Numbered from the stretch's first letter, positions 1 to 12,539 are shown. The stretch is 64,000 nucleotides of DNA from Dallia pectoralis (GCA_029465975.1 CM055760.1:6811610-6875609), one strand, 5' to 3'. Notes: generated by a model not told the origin, from the sequence alone. Translations and numbers: made by a program.

Positions 1-798
1 CACGCCAGATCACTTTAAATATACCTTCTATAAATCATCTTCTGCCCAGATCAAGGTCTTTCCTATTATTTGTCATTTATTTATAAATGTAACAGAGCGT
101 TGCGATATTATAGCCCGAAGAAAAGCCAAGTACACGTGGAAAAGATAATGTTAGCAAAATAAATATTGTATTTTCCTCGTATTTTAGTACAACCCCTGAC
201 ATTGTGTTTTTTTATTATGAAACTGTACGATTTCACATTAATCAGTGTCACAATAAGTACCGAAAGCATAATTGGTATACAAAGAAAATCCGTCCAACTG
301 GTACATTAAGACATTAAATAAAGACATTAAGGGACAAACAAATATTAATTATATTAAGTGCTTCTTTGTTCGTTGAGTATTCATGTACGTTTTTGTATGT
401 TCAATTGGAAAAAGGGAAAGCGAGGTCATTGTTTATACATGTACACTCATGAACCAAAAGCTGGTTATTTTTCCACCATGACGTCAGAATTAACAACCCG
501 GAAGAGATTTTCAAAGGGTTCGATCGATTTCCTTAGCTAACTGGTGAACTCTGGAAACAACTGTAAATAAGTGAATGTAAATATGTCCATGGGGGTTTGT
601 TATATAAAAAGGTAGTATGAGGTGAATAGTTAGAATGTCATTATTTTAGTGTTTCGTTCAACGTCACCATTAGTCCCTCTATGCACTTGGCTTGTTCCCG
701 TGAATGCTAACGATAGCACCAGCGTGTTTGCTATCAAGCTGTCAACCAGTCTTTGTTTTGTTTTCTCGACGAGAAGAATCTTCATTCTTGTTTAACAC
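1..798. other. Upstream region of brap, no recognised gene
   Basis: AT-rich DNA with no open frame that I can link to a known protein. The last 150 bases or so before position 799 should contain the brap 5' untranslated region and promoter, because the first recognisable brap codon is at 799. I could not place a transcription start. A 60-codon open stretch at 358-540 has no recognisable composition and I treat it as chance. Confidence 0.5.
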
Positions 799-3700
799 AT
801 GAGTGTATTACTGGTAGTTGTCCGTCTGGAGCTCGCAGACCAATCTCTCTCTCCACGGGATTTCCAATACACCTCCGGTGAGTTTTTTTTATGTATGTTT
901 TACTACGGGTTAATAACTTGCTAGTTGACAAGCTACAGCTAGCAGCAGTTAGGTATCCTCAGATGTAGTTAGAAAGGTTTATAGGTACCTAGTAAAGAGT
1001 AGCATCTTTCATCGGTTTTTGCTCTACTCCTCGCGGGAGTACAGTACAATAATTTAGTCCGCTAGATAGCCTAAATAAATTGTATTCACTGAGCCTCAAC
1101 ATCAGGGCAAGTCATTACCTTCTCTAGGCAGCTGAAACCTGCTCAGGTTACAATTGCTGGAAATAATTTGTGTTGTTTCACTAACGTCAGTGACTCAGCG
1201 AATTATAAGTACCCATTCACATAGGTTGATGGTGGTTATAGGTATTGTTTTACTCCATACATTTGAAGCATTGTATTACCCTATTCTCCCTCTTTCTCAC
1301 TCAAACTTTCCCTTTTACTCTGCCCTCTAGAAGAGAATATGTCGGATGAGGATTTGCAGGAAAAAGCTCTGGGCTTTGCCAGGCTCTCTTTAACAGGAAA
1401 GACAGAGCTGGAGAGAGCGGCAGTCCTACATCAGCATATCGGAAGCAGAGCAATGGGAGACATGGTCATTGAAACCTTGACTCGCAACCTTGGTAAGAAG
1501 CAGGGGTGTGTCGGGTGTAAAGACAGAACCAAACCTTGGTATGAAGCTGGGGTGTGTCGGGTGTAAAGACAGAACCAAACCTTGGTAAGAAGCTGGGGTG
1601 TGTCGGGTGTAAAGACAGAACCCAACCTTGGTAAGAAGCTGGGGTGTGTTGGGTGTAAAGACAGAACCAAACCTTGGTAAGAAGCTGGGGTGTGTCGGGT
1701 GTAAAGACAGAACCAAACCTTGGTAAGAAGCTGGGGTGTGTCGGGTGTAAAGACAGAACCCAACCTTGGTAAGAAGCTGGGGTGTGTCTGGTGTAGACAG
1801 AACCCAACATTGGTAAGAAGCTGGGGTGTGTCGGGTGTAAAGACAGAACCAAACCTTGGTAAGAAGCTGTGGTGTGTCGGGTGTAAAGACAGAACCCAAC
1901 CTTGGTAAGAAGCTGGGGTGTGTCAGGTGTAAAGACAGAACCAAACCTTGGTAAGAAGCATGGTGTGTCGGGTGTAAAGACAGAACCCAACCTTGTGTAA
2001 TATATTGGAATGTTGATACAATTTTTTTTTAATATGTAGGCGTGTCATGAGATCTAGTTAATTGGATATTTGCTTTAAATAAGTGATCAGCCATGAGCTA
2101 ATGACCTCCCTTTTTTAGTGGCTGATTGGGAGAACCAATTTATGTCATAAAACACATTAATATGTATTTGCCAATGAGTTTCTAATTGCTATGATTTTAC
2201 TGCTACAGGTTGCGTCAGGTCCAAACCAATTGAAAACATCACACAACCGTTTTAGTTCAAAACGTACATGTTGATCAGCAATAACACAAGTCGCAAATTA
2301 GGGGTAGACTCAGGACATTAGCACCACCTGCTGGAGACTCTCACCGCACAAACCCGGGGCCTTATACACATCGATCAGCCCATCCCTTGTTATTCCATAT
2401 TGCACTGAGATTCATCAATGACTGACAAAAAATATAGTGGTTGTGATTCGTCTCAGCCTGTAAGGATAAAAACGTCTAGTCATCATGGTGCCTGTCATCT
2501 GTAGATGGAGAGGTCAAGCAGACAGAGGCGGAGGGTGTGGAAGGTGGCGAAACCCAGCCTTCAGAGGGACAGCCAGACGGGAAAAACTCGGCCGAAGGCG
2601 CCACCAATCAGGGATCAGCTAAAGAGTGCGGTGTCGAGGGCAGTGCCGACGGCACAGAGACGGCTCCAGACTCGCCCTCCAAGCAGCTTCCGGACCAGAT
2701 CTCCTTCTTCAGTGGAAACCCCTCAGTGGAGATCGTCCACGGCATCATGCACCTATACAAGACCAAGTGAGTATCTGCTGGCACAACGAGGAGCCTGTAT
2801 CCCACCCGCTCCTCAAATCGTTCCCATTTCAGTCAGTCAGTAGACGTAGGCATCTAACTGGCATATCGGGGCAACTTGGTTTTCCTCTTCCGTCCCTGTC
2901 GCAGCAAGATGACATCACTGACGGAGGATGTGCGTCGAAGCGCCATGCTGTGTATTCTGACTGTCCCCTCCACCATGACCAGCCATGACCTCATGAAGTT
3001 TGTGGCGCCTTTTTATGACGTGATGGAGCACATGAAGATCATACGTGACTCCACCCCTAACCAGTACATGGTGCTGATCAAGTTCAGCAGCCAGGTAAGA
3101 TGAGTGAACACAACAGAACACAGCTGTTATTTTATATGTTGTATCTCTCTACCTCCAGCTGTTATTTTATATGTCGTATCTCTCTACCTCCAGCTGTTAT
3201 TTTATATGTTGTATCTCTCTACCTCCAGCTGTTATTTTATATGTCGTATCTCTCTACCTCCAGCTGTTATTTTATATGTTGTATCTCTCTACCTCCAGCT
3301 GTTATTTTATATGTTGTATCTCTCTACCTCCAGCTGTTATATTATATGTTGTATCTCTCTATCTCCAGTTGTTATTTTATATGCTGTATCTCTCTACTTC
3401 CAGCTGTTATATTATATGCCGTATCTCTCTACCTCCAGCTGTTATTTTATATGTCGTATCTCTCTACCTCCAGCTGTTATCTTATATGTCGTATCTCTCT
3501 ACCTCCAGCTGTTATTTTATATGTCGTATCTCTCTACCTCCAGCTGTTATATTATATGCTGTATCTCTCTACTTCCAGCTGTTATATTACATGCCGTATC
3601 TCTCTACCGCCAGCTGTTATTTTATATGTTGTATCTCTCTACTTCCAGCTGTTATATTATATGCCGTATCTCTACCTCCAGCTGTTATTTTATATGTTGT

Positions 3701-6700
3701 ATCTCTCTACCTCCAGCTGTTATATTATATGCCGTACCTCTCTACCTCCAGCTGTTATATTATATGCCATACCTCTCTACCTCCAGCTGTTATATTATAT
3801 GCTGTATCTCTACCTCCAGCTGTTACATTATATGCCGTACCACTCTACCTTCAGCTGTTTTATTATATGCCGTACCTCTCTACCTCCAGCTGTTATATTA
3901 TATGCTGTATCTCTACCTCCAGCTGTTATATTATATGCTGTATCTCTCTTCTTCCCACTCGCCCTTTACCCTTTCCTTGTCTACTTCCAGGCTGATGCAG
4001 ATATTTTCTACACGGCGTGTAACGGCCGTACTTTCAACTCTATAGAGGATGCAGTCTGTCAGCTGGTCTATGTGGAAAGAGCGGAGGTCATCAAGTCTGA
4101 GCAGGTATGTACAGCCAGGGCCGTACGCAGGGAAAGGTGGCTGTGATTCAGGGCCCACTGATGCAATATGTCAATGTTGTTGTGAGGCATCTGTATTTTC
4201 AGGGGGCCCAGAATTCCTGACAAGGGCTTTGTATACAGAGCCGGAGGAGGTCAAGGTTTCCATTACTTCTTACTGGGCTCCTACATTTCATATTTAACTT
4301 TACGCCACACAGCCCATCTGACTAATCATCAAACCTTCAACTAATTGCAGTCTGTCAGGTTCTAATTAATGTCAAGCTGTTTGGTTTGAGGACAGAGTTT
4401 AGGACTCAGACATTCACAGCTAACAAACACACCCCTGCCTTCGCCCCAACTCCAGGGTGCCAGTCTCCCAGTGATGGAGCTGACAGAACTGCCGAAGTGC
4501 ACAGTGTGTCTGGAGAGGATGGATGAGTCAGTCAACGGGGTTCTGACTACACTCTGTAACCACAGCTTCCACAGTCTGTGTCTGCAGCGCTGGGAGGACG
4601 CCTCGTGAGTTAAATACCGGCATAAACACACACACATGGGTTTTATTAGCTGGCAAGTATCACATGGAAATACTGTCACCATTGAAACATGTTTTGGGTA
4701 TTTTTATTATTATTTTAATTATTCTAAATCACACCTTATTTTACATTAAATGGTGCAAAGGGAGGAAAGGAAATGTATGAAGTCGACAAAGTGAGTTTCG
4801 CATGTGGCGGCCTTACCCTTTTTTGCAGTCCTCCAAGTCGACCTATTTTTCTGCACGGTATGGTTAGTGGTATTAATCAGCAGATCTAGTGAGTGGAGAC
4901 ACAGCGGTGAACATGGTTCTTGTTTATTGTGATGCTACATCGCAGGCCTACTCTGTATCCGCTCGGTATCCCAGTGTGAGCTAGCGTTCTGTGCACCCCG
5001 AGTCCCTAATCTGCCACTCAGCCCGACGTGTATGAACCAGCAAGTCATTTCTAAAGTGTCTGGTAAATGAAAGTGTGTCTGTTGTTGCGATGTCCGCATT
5101 TTCCTAATGGAATCGCAGACACGCACGAACACGTGAAACCTGATTGGACAACTAGACAGTGTGTGTCTCCATCCTTCCGCGCTCCCTGACCAGTAAATGA
5201 CCGTCATGGCGTGTGTGTGTGTGTGTGTGAAGGTGTTGACTAGTATACTGACCCTTCTTTCCCAGATGTCCTGTGTGCCGCTACTGCCAGACGCCAGAGC
5301 CCGTTGAGGAGAACAAGTGCTTTGAATGCGGAGTGCAGGAGGTAAACCCCTGTCATTTACACATTAAAACCAATGTTAACTAATGTACAGGCACTGCTGT
5401 CATTTATGAGGTCTATCCGCTAACCTCGTCACGTTGGAATATACACGTTGGTGTTATTGCGCCGGCGTTATTGCACTGGCGTCGTCACGCTAATGTCTTC
5501 TCGTGTACGTCTCCCCTCAGAACCTGTGGATCTGTCTCATCTGCGGTCATATTGGCTGTGGGCGCTACGTCAGTCGTCATGCCTACAAACACTTTGAAGA
5601 GACCCAACACACATACGCCATGCAACTGACTAACCATCGTGTCTGGGACTACGCCGGAGGTACAGTTCACTTTCCTGTGTCTATATAGGTACAGTTGTAA
5701 AGTACATTCAAGTGATCTTCTTTATGTACGTCTAAAAGGTAAACAATTTAAGAAATGCAATCAGGGCTTGACATTAACTTTTTGAGGCACTTGTCCTTCG
5801 GACAAGTAAATTTATGATTCACTTGTCCATGCACAAAAGTCACTTGTCCGGGTAAAGATTTATAAATTACATTTTTATTTTTGCAAATTGAAAGCATACA
5901 AAGTATAAACACACTATCAATACAATTGATTTGAAACAGTAGAATGGACTTTGTCTCAATAATACAAAGTAATACTTTGCACGCTGGTGTGCAGTCTATC
6001 ACCAGAGGTGATAAAACGATCTGACCTTTATGCAGGGTAAGTAATATAGGCAACATAACTGGAACACTATTCATCCTCTGTATCTTCGGACCGACACCTC
6101 CTTGATTCCCAGGGGTTAAATCCTGGGCGCCGCTGCCTTTTGCTGCAGGTCCACCACTTCTCCACCACCAATCCAGCATCAAAGTTTTGCAACTTTGGGC
6201 CCTCTACTGACAGAAATAGCAGCCTCTGAAGCTGGACTGAGCTGAGGCTGGTCTTCCAGTCAGACTTAATGCGTTTCATGGTTGAGAACCCTCTCACACA
6301 CAGCTGTGCTGACTGGCAGGACCAAGTAAATTTTCATGAGTGTCACCAAACTCCTGAACCGTTCACATCTCTCATCTGAAAAGATAGGAAAATATAAGAT
6401 TATATTTTATCGTTCTCTCATTCTGATGACAGCCACTATGTTTTACTTGTCTTCCTCCTGTTTAAGGATAGATATATATATGTGTATATGTATATATATG
6501 TAACAATTTAGGTGTTATTAAAAAAATATATTTGTTACATACAACATTTATACAACTTCTGCAGATTTAAACACGTTATGTAAGTTACTGTTTTGCAGGT
6601 CCGTCCCAAAATACTTTGGTAACATACAGACTGTGCAGTTAATTTAATGCTCAGCACTTGAACAGGGGTGTCATTACTTGAAAGAGGAACTCTGCATCAT

Positions 6701-9700
6701 CTAAGTTACAGTATGTACATTATCAGGGTTTGGAAATTGTGACTTGCGTAAGTAGGCAAATGACTGATAGAACATAACTTTTCTTAATTAGGGGTGTAAC
6801 GGTTCACAAAATTCACGGTTCGGTTGATACGATACACTTGGGTCCGTCAACCACACAATAGAGTAACGTTACGCTTAACTTACATTATGTTTGCCATTTG
6901 ATGTTGGATATTATGAGCGCGGTTGCCACACACGACACGGCTGTATTTGAAAATTGAAATAACGACTGCAAGACCCAGTGCAATGTAAAACATCACTCGA
7001 ATCGACGGCGTACCCTCGCAGACCCCTACGCCGTAGCTCGACGTGCACCTCCAAAAAATTGTAACTACGCGTCGAGCCGACGCAGACCACAAGGGCTGTG
7101 ATTGGTCAGATTATACATCTGGCGGTGAAATGCAACGCAACCCGACGCAGAACCATAAAACGGCCACGACGCCGTAGGAGCGACGGCGTAGCTACGCCGT
7201 GGAGTTGTTGCAAAAGCATAATGAGGCCTTTAATGACGAGCCCTGTGCAATCATTTATTCATCAAAAATCAACAGAGACAATTTTCATTGTGCTGGAAAA
7301 AAGTATGGCTCTAGATCAATAGCTCGTTTTGCCCCCTTTGGCAGAAATAACTTAATTTAGCCTGTTACTGTAGCATTCTTTTACATTGACTGGGAGGATT
7401 TCCCCCCTCCCCGCTCTACAGTACTGTTTCAACAGAGGAATGTTCCAGGGCTTTCTTGCATGCATGGGCCAACAAAGAATTTTGATTAAATTGAGATCTG
7501 GGCTTTGTTGTGTAGTTGCAAGGACCTTGTTTGTTTCAGTTTTAGCCTTCTGACAGATGGCCTCACATTTCCTAACCTAACCATGATGCAAACAACCCCC
7601 ACGCATGAGACTAGGACCTAAATGCTTTAGAATTGTTAATGAAGTTCTTCTGTTGCAAGCAGTGTTTCACAAAACGGGAATGTTGCCAAACGTAGTACAG
7701 TAACAGTCAAAAGATTGGACACACCTACAAGGGTATTTCACATTTTTTATTGATATTGTATGGGCATTTTTAATGCTATTATTATTAAAAAGAAAGTTTG
7801 AAGGACAGAGAGATTGTTTTGCAAATGGCGCAGACCGGAATCATCCACAAATAATTCCTAGCAGCCACCCTTTGCCTTGACGACAGCTTTGCACATTCTC
7901 AACCAGCTTTTTGAGGTAGTCACAGTTAATTTAAGCAATCTATTTCAGATTCTATTTAGATCTTTGAACTAGCCACCCTTTGCCTTTCCATTCAGTTGAC
8001 AAGCTTCATGGTGTACTCAAAGTCACTGAGTCACGAGTTCTCACACATCCTGAGCACTTGTTGGCAACTTCCTCTTCGCACTGCAATCCAACTGATCTCA
8101 GACTATCTCTGGTCAGTTTGGTCGGGTGTTTGTGGAGGCAAGGGTAAAAGTGAAGAAATACCCTTGAATGAGTAGGTGTGTCCAAACTTTTGACTGGTAC
8201 TGTACATGTGTCCAAATATATATAAAGAAAAAGACTACTTTCCAGGGGGCGTACTTACTTTTCACATGACTATATAACATTTACAGAGTGATGTATTTGA
8301 TGCTTTGATTTAAAAAAAGTGTGTTTGTGCTACAGATAACTATGTCCACAGACTGGTGGCCAGTAAGACTGATGGAAAGATGGTGCAGTATGGATGTGAA
8401 GGAGAAACGTGCCATGAGGACAAGATAGATGGACTGCAATTAGAGGTATGTGTTTGTGCATGACACGTTGGAGTTGAATTTAGTCAGTCATGAATGCAGG
8501 AATTCATATAATTGGTTGAGTCAATGGAGGGGGCTGAGCTTCTATTTGACCATTGATATTGCTTGTCCCATACCCAAACCAAATTCAATTTATACTTAGC
8601 TACGACCTGTCCTAAATTGATGTGTCTGGGTGGCTGTGTTTAGCTCTGCCCTGTCCTAACCTCGTATGTCTGGGTGGCTGTGTTTAGCTCCGCCCTGTCC
8701 TAACCTCACATGTCTGGGTGGCTGTGTTTAGCTCCGCCCTGTCCTAACATCGTATGTCTGGGTGGCTGTGTTTAGCTCCGCCCTGTCCTAACCTCACATG
8801 TCTGGGTGGCTGTGTTTAGCTCTGCCCTGTGTTTAGCTCCGCCCTGTCCTAACCTCACGTGTCTGGGTGGCTGTGTTTTGCTCCGCCCTGTCCTGATGTT
8901 GTTTTTTTACCTCAATTTTCAAGAGTTAAGGAAAATGTGACTTGCAAAAGAAAACATTTAAATTAAGAAAATGGCAGACAGCCATCCTGGAATTCCATGT
9001 TATCTGATGACTGACGTGTTATTGTGCTAGGAGACAAAATACCACGTTAATCAGATCCATACACACAGGGTTTTACAGCACATTTTTCTCCCAAAAATTG
9101 ACATCATTTTCTGTTCTTTCAGTATTCCTACCTGCTAACAAGCCAACTGGAGTCCCAGCGCATTTACTGGGAGAATAAGATAGTTCATCTGGAGAAGGAC
9201 ACTGCTGAGGAGGTAGAGGCTAGGAATCTATGCGTCTTCTCTGTTGTCCATTTAGCATAAAGGCTGATGTGGGATCATTTTTTTTCGGGAAGTAGTGAGA
9301 TCCACAGAAAGCTTGACAAACTACAAGTCATCAATAGGCCAGAAGACTCGCACAAATGGTAAATTCTGCAATGTGGATTTTCTGGAATCCCAGGTTTTTG
9401 TGACTAATAACACTGGCAACTCTCCTTTAGAGCACATGTGTCTAACCCAGCTAAAACAGCACATTATTGTCTTAAATTAAAAGTATACGCTCGTTTACAA
9501 TGCATTTTGTGTGACAAGTTTGATAGAGTAATGTGGGTTTTCTCACCCAGGGCCACTCACCCAGAGTCACTCACCCCCGGGGCAACTTTCACTCAGGGCC
9601 ACTTTCACTCAGGGCCACTCACCCAGAGTCACTCACCCAGGGCCACTTTAACTCAGGGCCTCACTCAGCCAGTGACTCGGCCAGCCGCTTGGATATAAGA

Positions 9701-10861
9701 CAATCCAAATAAATGTAATTCTTAGTTAAGAATAACCTAGTGCAAACAGAAGCTTGATAAAACAGGAAGTCTAGCCTTTTCAACAGGGAAGTTTCTTTTT
9801 TTATGTATTCACCCTCCAAGGACTGTTTCTGTCCGGAACTAAATTAGTTTTCATTGTGGTTTTCAGTTGCTGACCAACAAAATGGATTACAACATTGATG
9901 TTGAAAAAAGTATATATCAATAATTATTTACAAATGGAAGATGAACCCTGTATTACAACTGAACGTCTCGTTTACATATGCTCGGCATGTGTTCACTGAT
10001 GCTCTGTGTGCCCCAGATCAACAACATGAAAGCCAAGTTCAAGGAGACCATAGAGCGCTGTGATAACCTGGAGCGCCGGCTGGGAGAGCTGGCCAAGGAC
10101 AAACAGAGCACGGACAAGAAGTGGGTGGAGCCTCTGGAGTGTGTTGAATCTGCTAGAGCATACATTCATATTGGGACAGGAGGGGGAGGCAAGAGGGGTG
10201 GATGTTGGTCATTGAGAGCCTGTCCTTGTCCATTGTGCCACACATATGTAGGTGTGGTGATATCTAAATGTTTATCTCTGTGCTCGTCCCCCCTGCAGGT
10301 GTGGTCAGTTGTCTACACGTGTGATGAAGCTGGGTCAAGAGCTGAAGGAGGAACAGGAAATGAACCGCTGTTTGAGAGCCAATCAGGTTCAGCTACAGGC
10401 CCAGCTGGCCGAAGAGGAGCGCAAAGCCTCAGAGATGGGTGAGGTGGAGCGGGGGACTAAACTTAGGCGTGACGGGAATTCAGGAACTTCAGAAACATAC
10501 TTCCTGTATTTGGGAGTAAAGGGCACTTTTACTATATTCAGTAAATTGACAATACAATTACCCATTTAGCAACAAAAGACCATTTCTGGAGCCTGTTGTA
10601 CGAATCAATAATGATAAATTTCTAAAAAGTGAGATTCCTTCTCTTCCAGGCGAGCGGAAGGATGGTGTGATATCAGAGCTCCAGGAACAGCTGCGAGATG
10701 TCATGTTTTACTTAGAGACCCAGCAGCAGATTGAAGGTCTTCCTCTAGAGACTAGGACTGAGATACAGGAAGGTCAAATCAACATTGGCGCAGCAGCCAC
10801 CCCAGGACCCTCCACCACCACCGGCCGAGGACGCAGGGGGCGGTCCAAAAGAGGGAAGTGA
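799..10861 (+). CDS. brap: BRCA1-associated protein (BRAP/IMP), RING-type E3 ubiquitin ligase, 13 coding exons
   Basis: Coding exons by splice signals and protein continuity: 799-877, 1331-1492, 2505-2766, 2905-3094, 3991-4104, 4456-4604, 5266-5341, 5521-5659, 8336-8445, 9123-9212, 10017-10120, 10299-10438, 10650-10861. They total 1827 bases, 608 residues (human about 592). Order of parts: short N-terminus starting MSVLLVVVRLELA; BRAP2/RRM-like domain (about residues 145-265, containing SPSKQLPDQISFFSGNPSVE); C3HC4 RING (about 284-327, CTVC...CNHSFH...CPVC); UBP-type zinc finger (about 335-400, CFECGVQENLWICLICGHIG); long coiled coil (about 430-570); basic tail ending GRSKRGK. Family knowledge: BRAP binds ubiquitin and nuclear localisation signals in the cytoplasm and damps Ras-MAPK signalling by controlling KSR scaffolds. 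All zinc ligands look intact. The ATG at 1339 is internal, since the upstream exon 799-877 matches the vertebrate N-terminus and joins in phase 1. Introns 2 and 4 carry splice-site-bearing minisatellites. Confidence 0.95.
1489..1996 (+). repeat. 46-bp minisatellite carrying repeated splice donors, brap intron 2
   Basis: Eleven units of 46 bp start at 1489, 1535, 1581, 1627, 1673, 1719, 1765, about 1808 (a shortened variant), 1855, 1901 and 1947, followed by a partial unit at 1992. Each unit begins CTTGGTAAGAAG or a close variant. The first unit overlaps the end of coding exon 2, whose donor is at 1493. The array therefore presents about ten further copies of the same donor downstream. Open frames across it on the minus strand are by-products of the repeat. 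Confidence 0.93.
3121..3950 (+). repeat. 35-bp minisatellite carrying repeated splice acceptors, brap intron 4
   Basis: Twenty-four units, mostly 35 bp and a few 32 bp, with starts from 3121 to 3917. Each holds a pyrimidine stretch followed by CAG (typically TCTCTCTACCTCCAG), i.e. an acceptor-like motif, next to CTGTTATTTTATATG. The real acceptor of brap exon 5 (exon starts 3991) reads TGTCTACTTCCAG and resembles the unit. Open frames of up to 348 codons on the plus strand are repeat artefacts. Confidence 0.93.
5760..6320 (-). mobile_element. hAT-like transposase remnant in brap intron 8
   Basis: A minus-strand open frame at 6067-6297 contains RGFSTMKRIKSDW and a stretch resembling the C-terminal dimerisation region of hAT-type transposase-derived fish proteins. 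The DNA on its low-coordinate side (5760-5860) has repeated ACTTGTCC motifs. I see no complete transposase and no clear terminal repeats. Classification rests on protein resemblance from memory. Confidence 0.5.
6780..7330. repeat. Unclassified interspersed repeat with inverted GC-rich motifs, brap intron 8
   Basis: The segment opens with GGGGTGTAACGGTTCAC, a motif I associate with dispersed teleost repeats. It holds inverted copies of a CTACGCCGTAG-like word around 7000-7045 and 7165-7200. It looks like a non-autonomous DNA element, but I could not define its termini. Confidence 0.4.
7696..8204. mobile_element. Non-autonomous Tc1/mariner-like element in brap intron 8
   Basis: Terminal inverted repeats are visible. 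The left end (from 7696) reads ACAGTAACAGTCAAAAG then TTGGACACACCTAC. The right end reads GTAGGTGTGTCCAAACTT then TTGACTGGTACTGTA. TA dinucleotides at both edges fit Tc1-type integration. The interior has a fragment (GCCACCCTTTGCCTTGACGA) typical of fish Tc1-like elements. No usable transposase frame remains. Confidence 0.7.
8623..8890. repeat. 44-bp minisatellite, brap intron 9
   Basis: About six units with a 44-bp period (starts 8623, 8667, 8711, 8755, 8799 and one irregular copy). Consensus words are TGTCTGGGTGGCTGTGTTTA and GCTCCGCCCTGTCCTAACCT. No link to the flanking splice sites is visible. Confidence 0.85.
9549..9690. repeat. Short degenerate tandem repeat, brap intron 10
   Basis: Repeated words CACCCAGGGCCACT and CACCCAGAGTCACT in irregular order. 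It is a degenerate minisatellite without an exact period. Confidence 0.7.
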
Positions 10862-11371
10862 ATGAGCACAACCAGGAAGTGAAGAGCGAAAAAGATGTCA
10901 AACGCCGGCGGAAGTGACTCACCAAAATGACATTATTTAAGCCTGTGCGTGTGTGCACCTGTGTGCATGTGTACGTGTGCGTATGTTCGAGTGCACATGC
11001 TTGGACATTTGTTTGTGAGCTTATGTATGAGTATTTGACTGTGAATATTGAATGTCAGCGTGTGTTATTGCTTGGCAAAATAACTCCTTGTCCTTTAGAC
11101 ACTAATAAGGCCATAGAGAGGTCAAGGAGTTTGATGTACAGTATATCAGTGTTACTTCTAAATCCCCTCTTTGCTCAATGATGAAAAGGGAAGTTTTGCT
11201 TTTTTCAATGGGAAGTTTTGCTTTTTTCACTCTATAAACTATAACATGGATAATCTTGAGAGTATTTATTTTTGCTATTATGCTTGTTTACTTCCTGGAA
11301 AGACAGTTTCATTGAACTAAGAAATTGAGGAAACTGGGGAGTATACTGGGTGGTGAAATTAAAGATGAAAA
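10862..11371 (+). other. brap 3' flank / probable 3' untranslated region
   Basis: Follows the brap stop codon (10859-10861). A GT-rich stretch lies at 10940-11000. The nearest plus-strand AATAAA I see is 11469-11474, inside the left arm of the inverted duplication described next. The transcript end is inferred and not seen directly. Confidence 0.45.
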
Positions 11372-12068
11372 ATGGAAAATACCTCTCCTTTTTTGGACTT
11401 GAATGGGTAAGCGTGTCCAAAGTTTTGACTGGTTTTGTGTATATAATAGGAAAGTTTAATTTTGAGTGAATAAACTCTTTAAACCCAGACCTTCCAGTAA
11501 CAATATTACAGTCGAAATAAAACAAAACGGACCACAACTTGACAAGTTAATGTCACTAGTATGTCTCGTACTAGTCAGAATGAAAGTTTGAGAAATGTGT
11601 CAGCGGTGGGTACAAAAATGCAAAAATGATGTGCAATATCCGAAATATCGACACATACAGCACACTGACCGTGTTCCTGTTTCCAAACTTATTAATACAC
11701 ACACACATACAGACAGCAAGCCAAGCTCAATAACAGACATGTTCATACTAGCCAATGTAATAAACCGTCAACAGTCCTGCTGTATGTGTCGATATTTCGG
11801 ATATTGCACATCATTTTTGCATTTTTGTACCCACCGCTGACACATTTCTCAAACTTTCATTCTGACTAGTACGAGACATACTAGTGACATTAACTTGTCA
11901 AGTTGTGGTCCGTTTTGTTTTATTTCGACTGTAATATTGTTACTGGAAGGTCTGGGTTTAAAGAGTTTATTCACTCAAAATTAAACTTTCCTATTATATA
12001 CACAAAACCAGTCAAAACTTTGGACACGCTTACCCATTCAAGTCCAAAAAAGGAGAGGTATTTTCCAT
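11372..12068. repeat. Large inverted duplication: 291-bp arms, 115-bp spacer
   Basis: The left arm 11372-11662 is the reverse complement of 11778-12068; the coordinates of every pair sum to 23440. Matches were exact in all stretches I compared, and pairing fails immediately outside both boundaries. The right arm is itself flanked by a 35-bp direct repeat (11744-11778 and 12066-12100, beginning CATACTAGCCAATG). A degenerate Tc1-like terminus lies within the arms. The structure sits directly downstream of brap. Confidence 0.92.
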
Positions 12069-12100
12069 ACTAGCCAATGTAATAAACCGTCAACAGTCCT

Positions 12101-12539
12101 CTTTTATTATCAGTCTTTGAGCTTCTGTATACCAATCATCGCCTTCACATGGATGTTGCTTTAAAATGCCTTTATTATTATGTTAACATAACATTCATAT
12201 AGGCTACATTAGATCTTGTTTTAAAAAGGCCCTTATAATAACCTTCACATAGATCCTATTAACACATCAGTACATTTGCTGTGAGTCAATGACACAACAT
12301 ATGCAATGACTTCTCACACCGCCTCTTATAAGTCTTCTAACAAAGCAAACTTTATTGACTAAAAAGTCCCCATGGCTTTGCACTCATTCTCCTGATTTTC
12401 ACTCTTACCTCAACGAAAGAAAAGGATACATAGAGAACCGGAAGAGGGAGCACTTGCGAATACAGAGAGATTGAGAGCGAGAAAGAAGAGTCTGTGAAGG
12501 GGGAGGGGTCTTTGGAGGTGGGCGGGGCGAGAGAAAACG
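12101..12539. other. Intergenic brap-tor4a, probable tor4a promoter at its end
   Basis: No coding signal. Near the end, around 12511-12530, a GGTGGGCGGGGCGAG stretch resembles a GC box (Sp1-type site). It precedes the proposed non-coding first exon of tor4a. Promoter assignment is inference. Confidence 0.45.

Noticed and set aside
1426..1990. Minus-strand open frames of up to 174 codons with repeated FTPDTPQLLTKV-like peptides
   Set aside because: Products of the 46-bp repeat; the period visits all frames and no start or flanking context supports a gene.
3100..4146. Overlapping open frames of 274-348 codons in all three plus frames
   Set aside because: They are translations of the 35-bp minisatellite in brap intron 4; only the end belongs to real exon 5.
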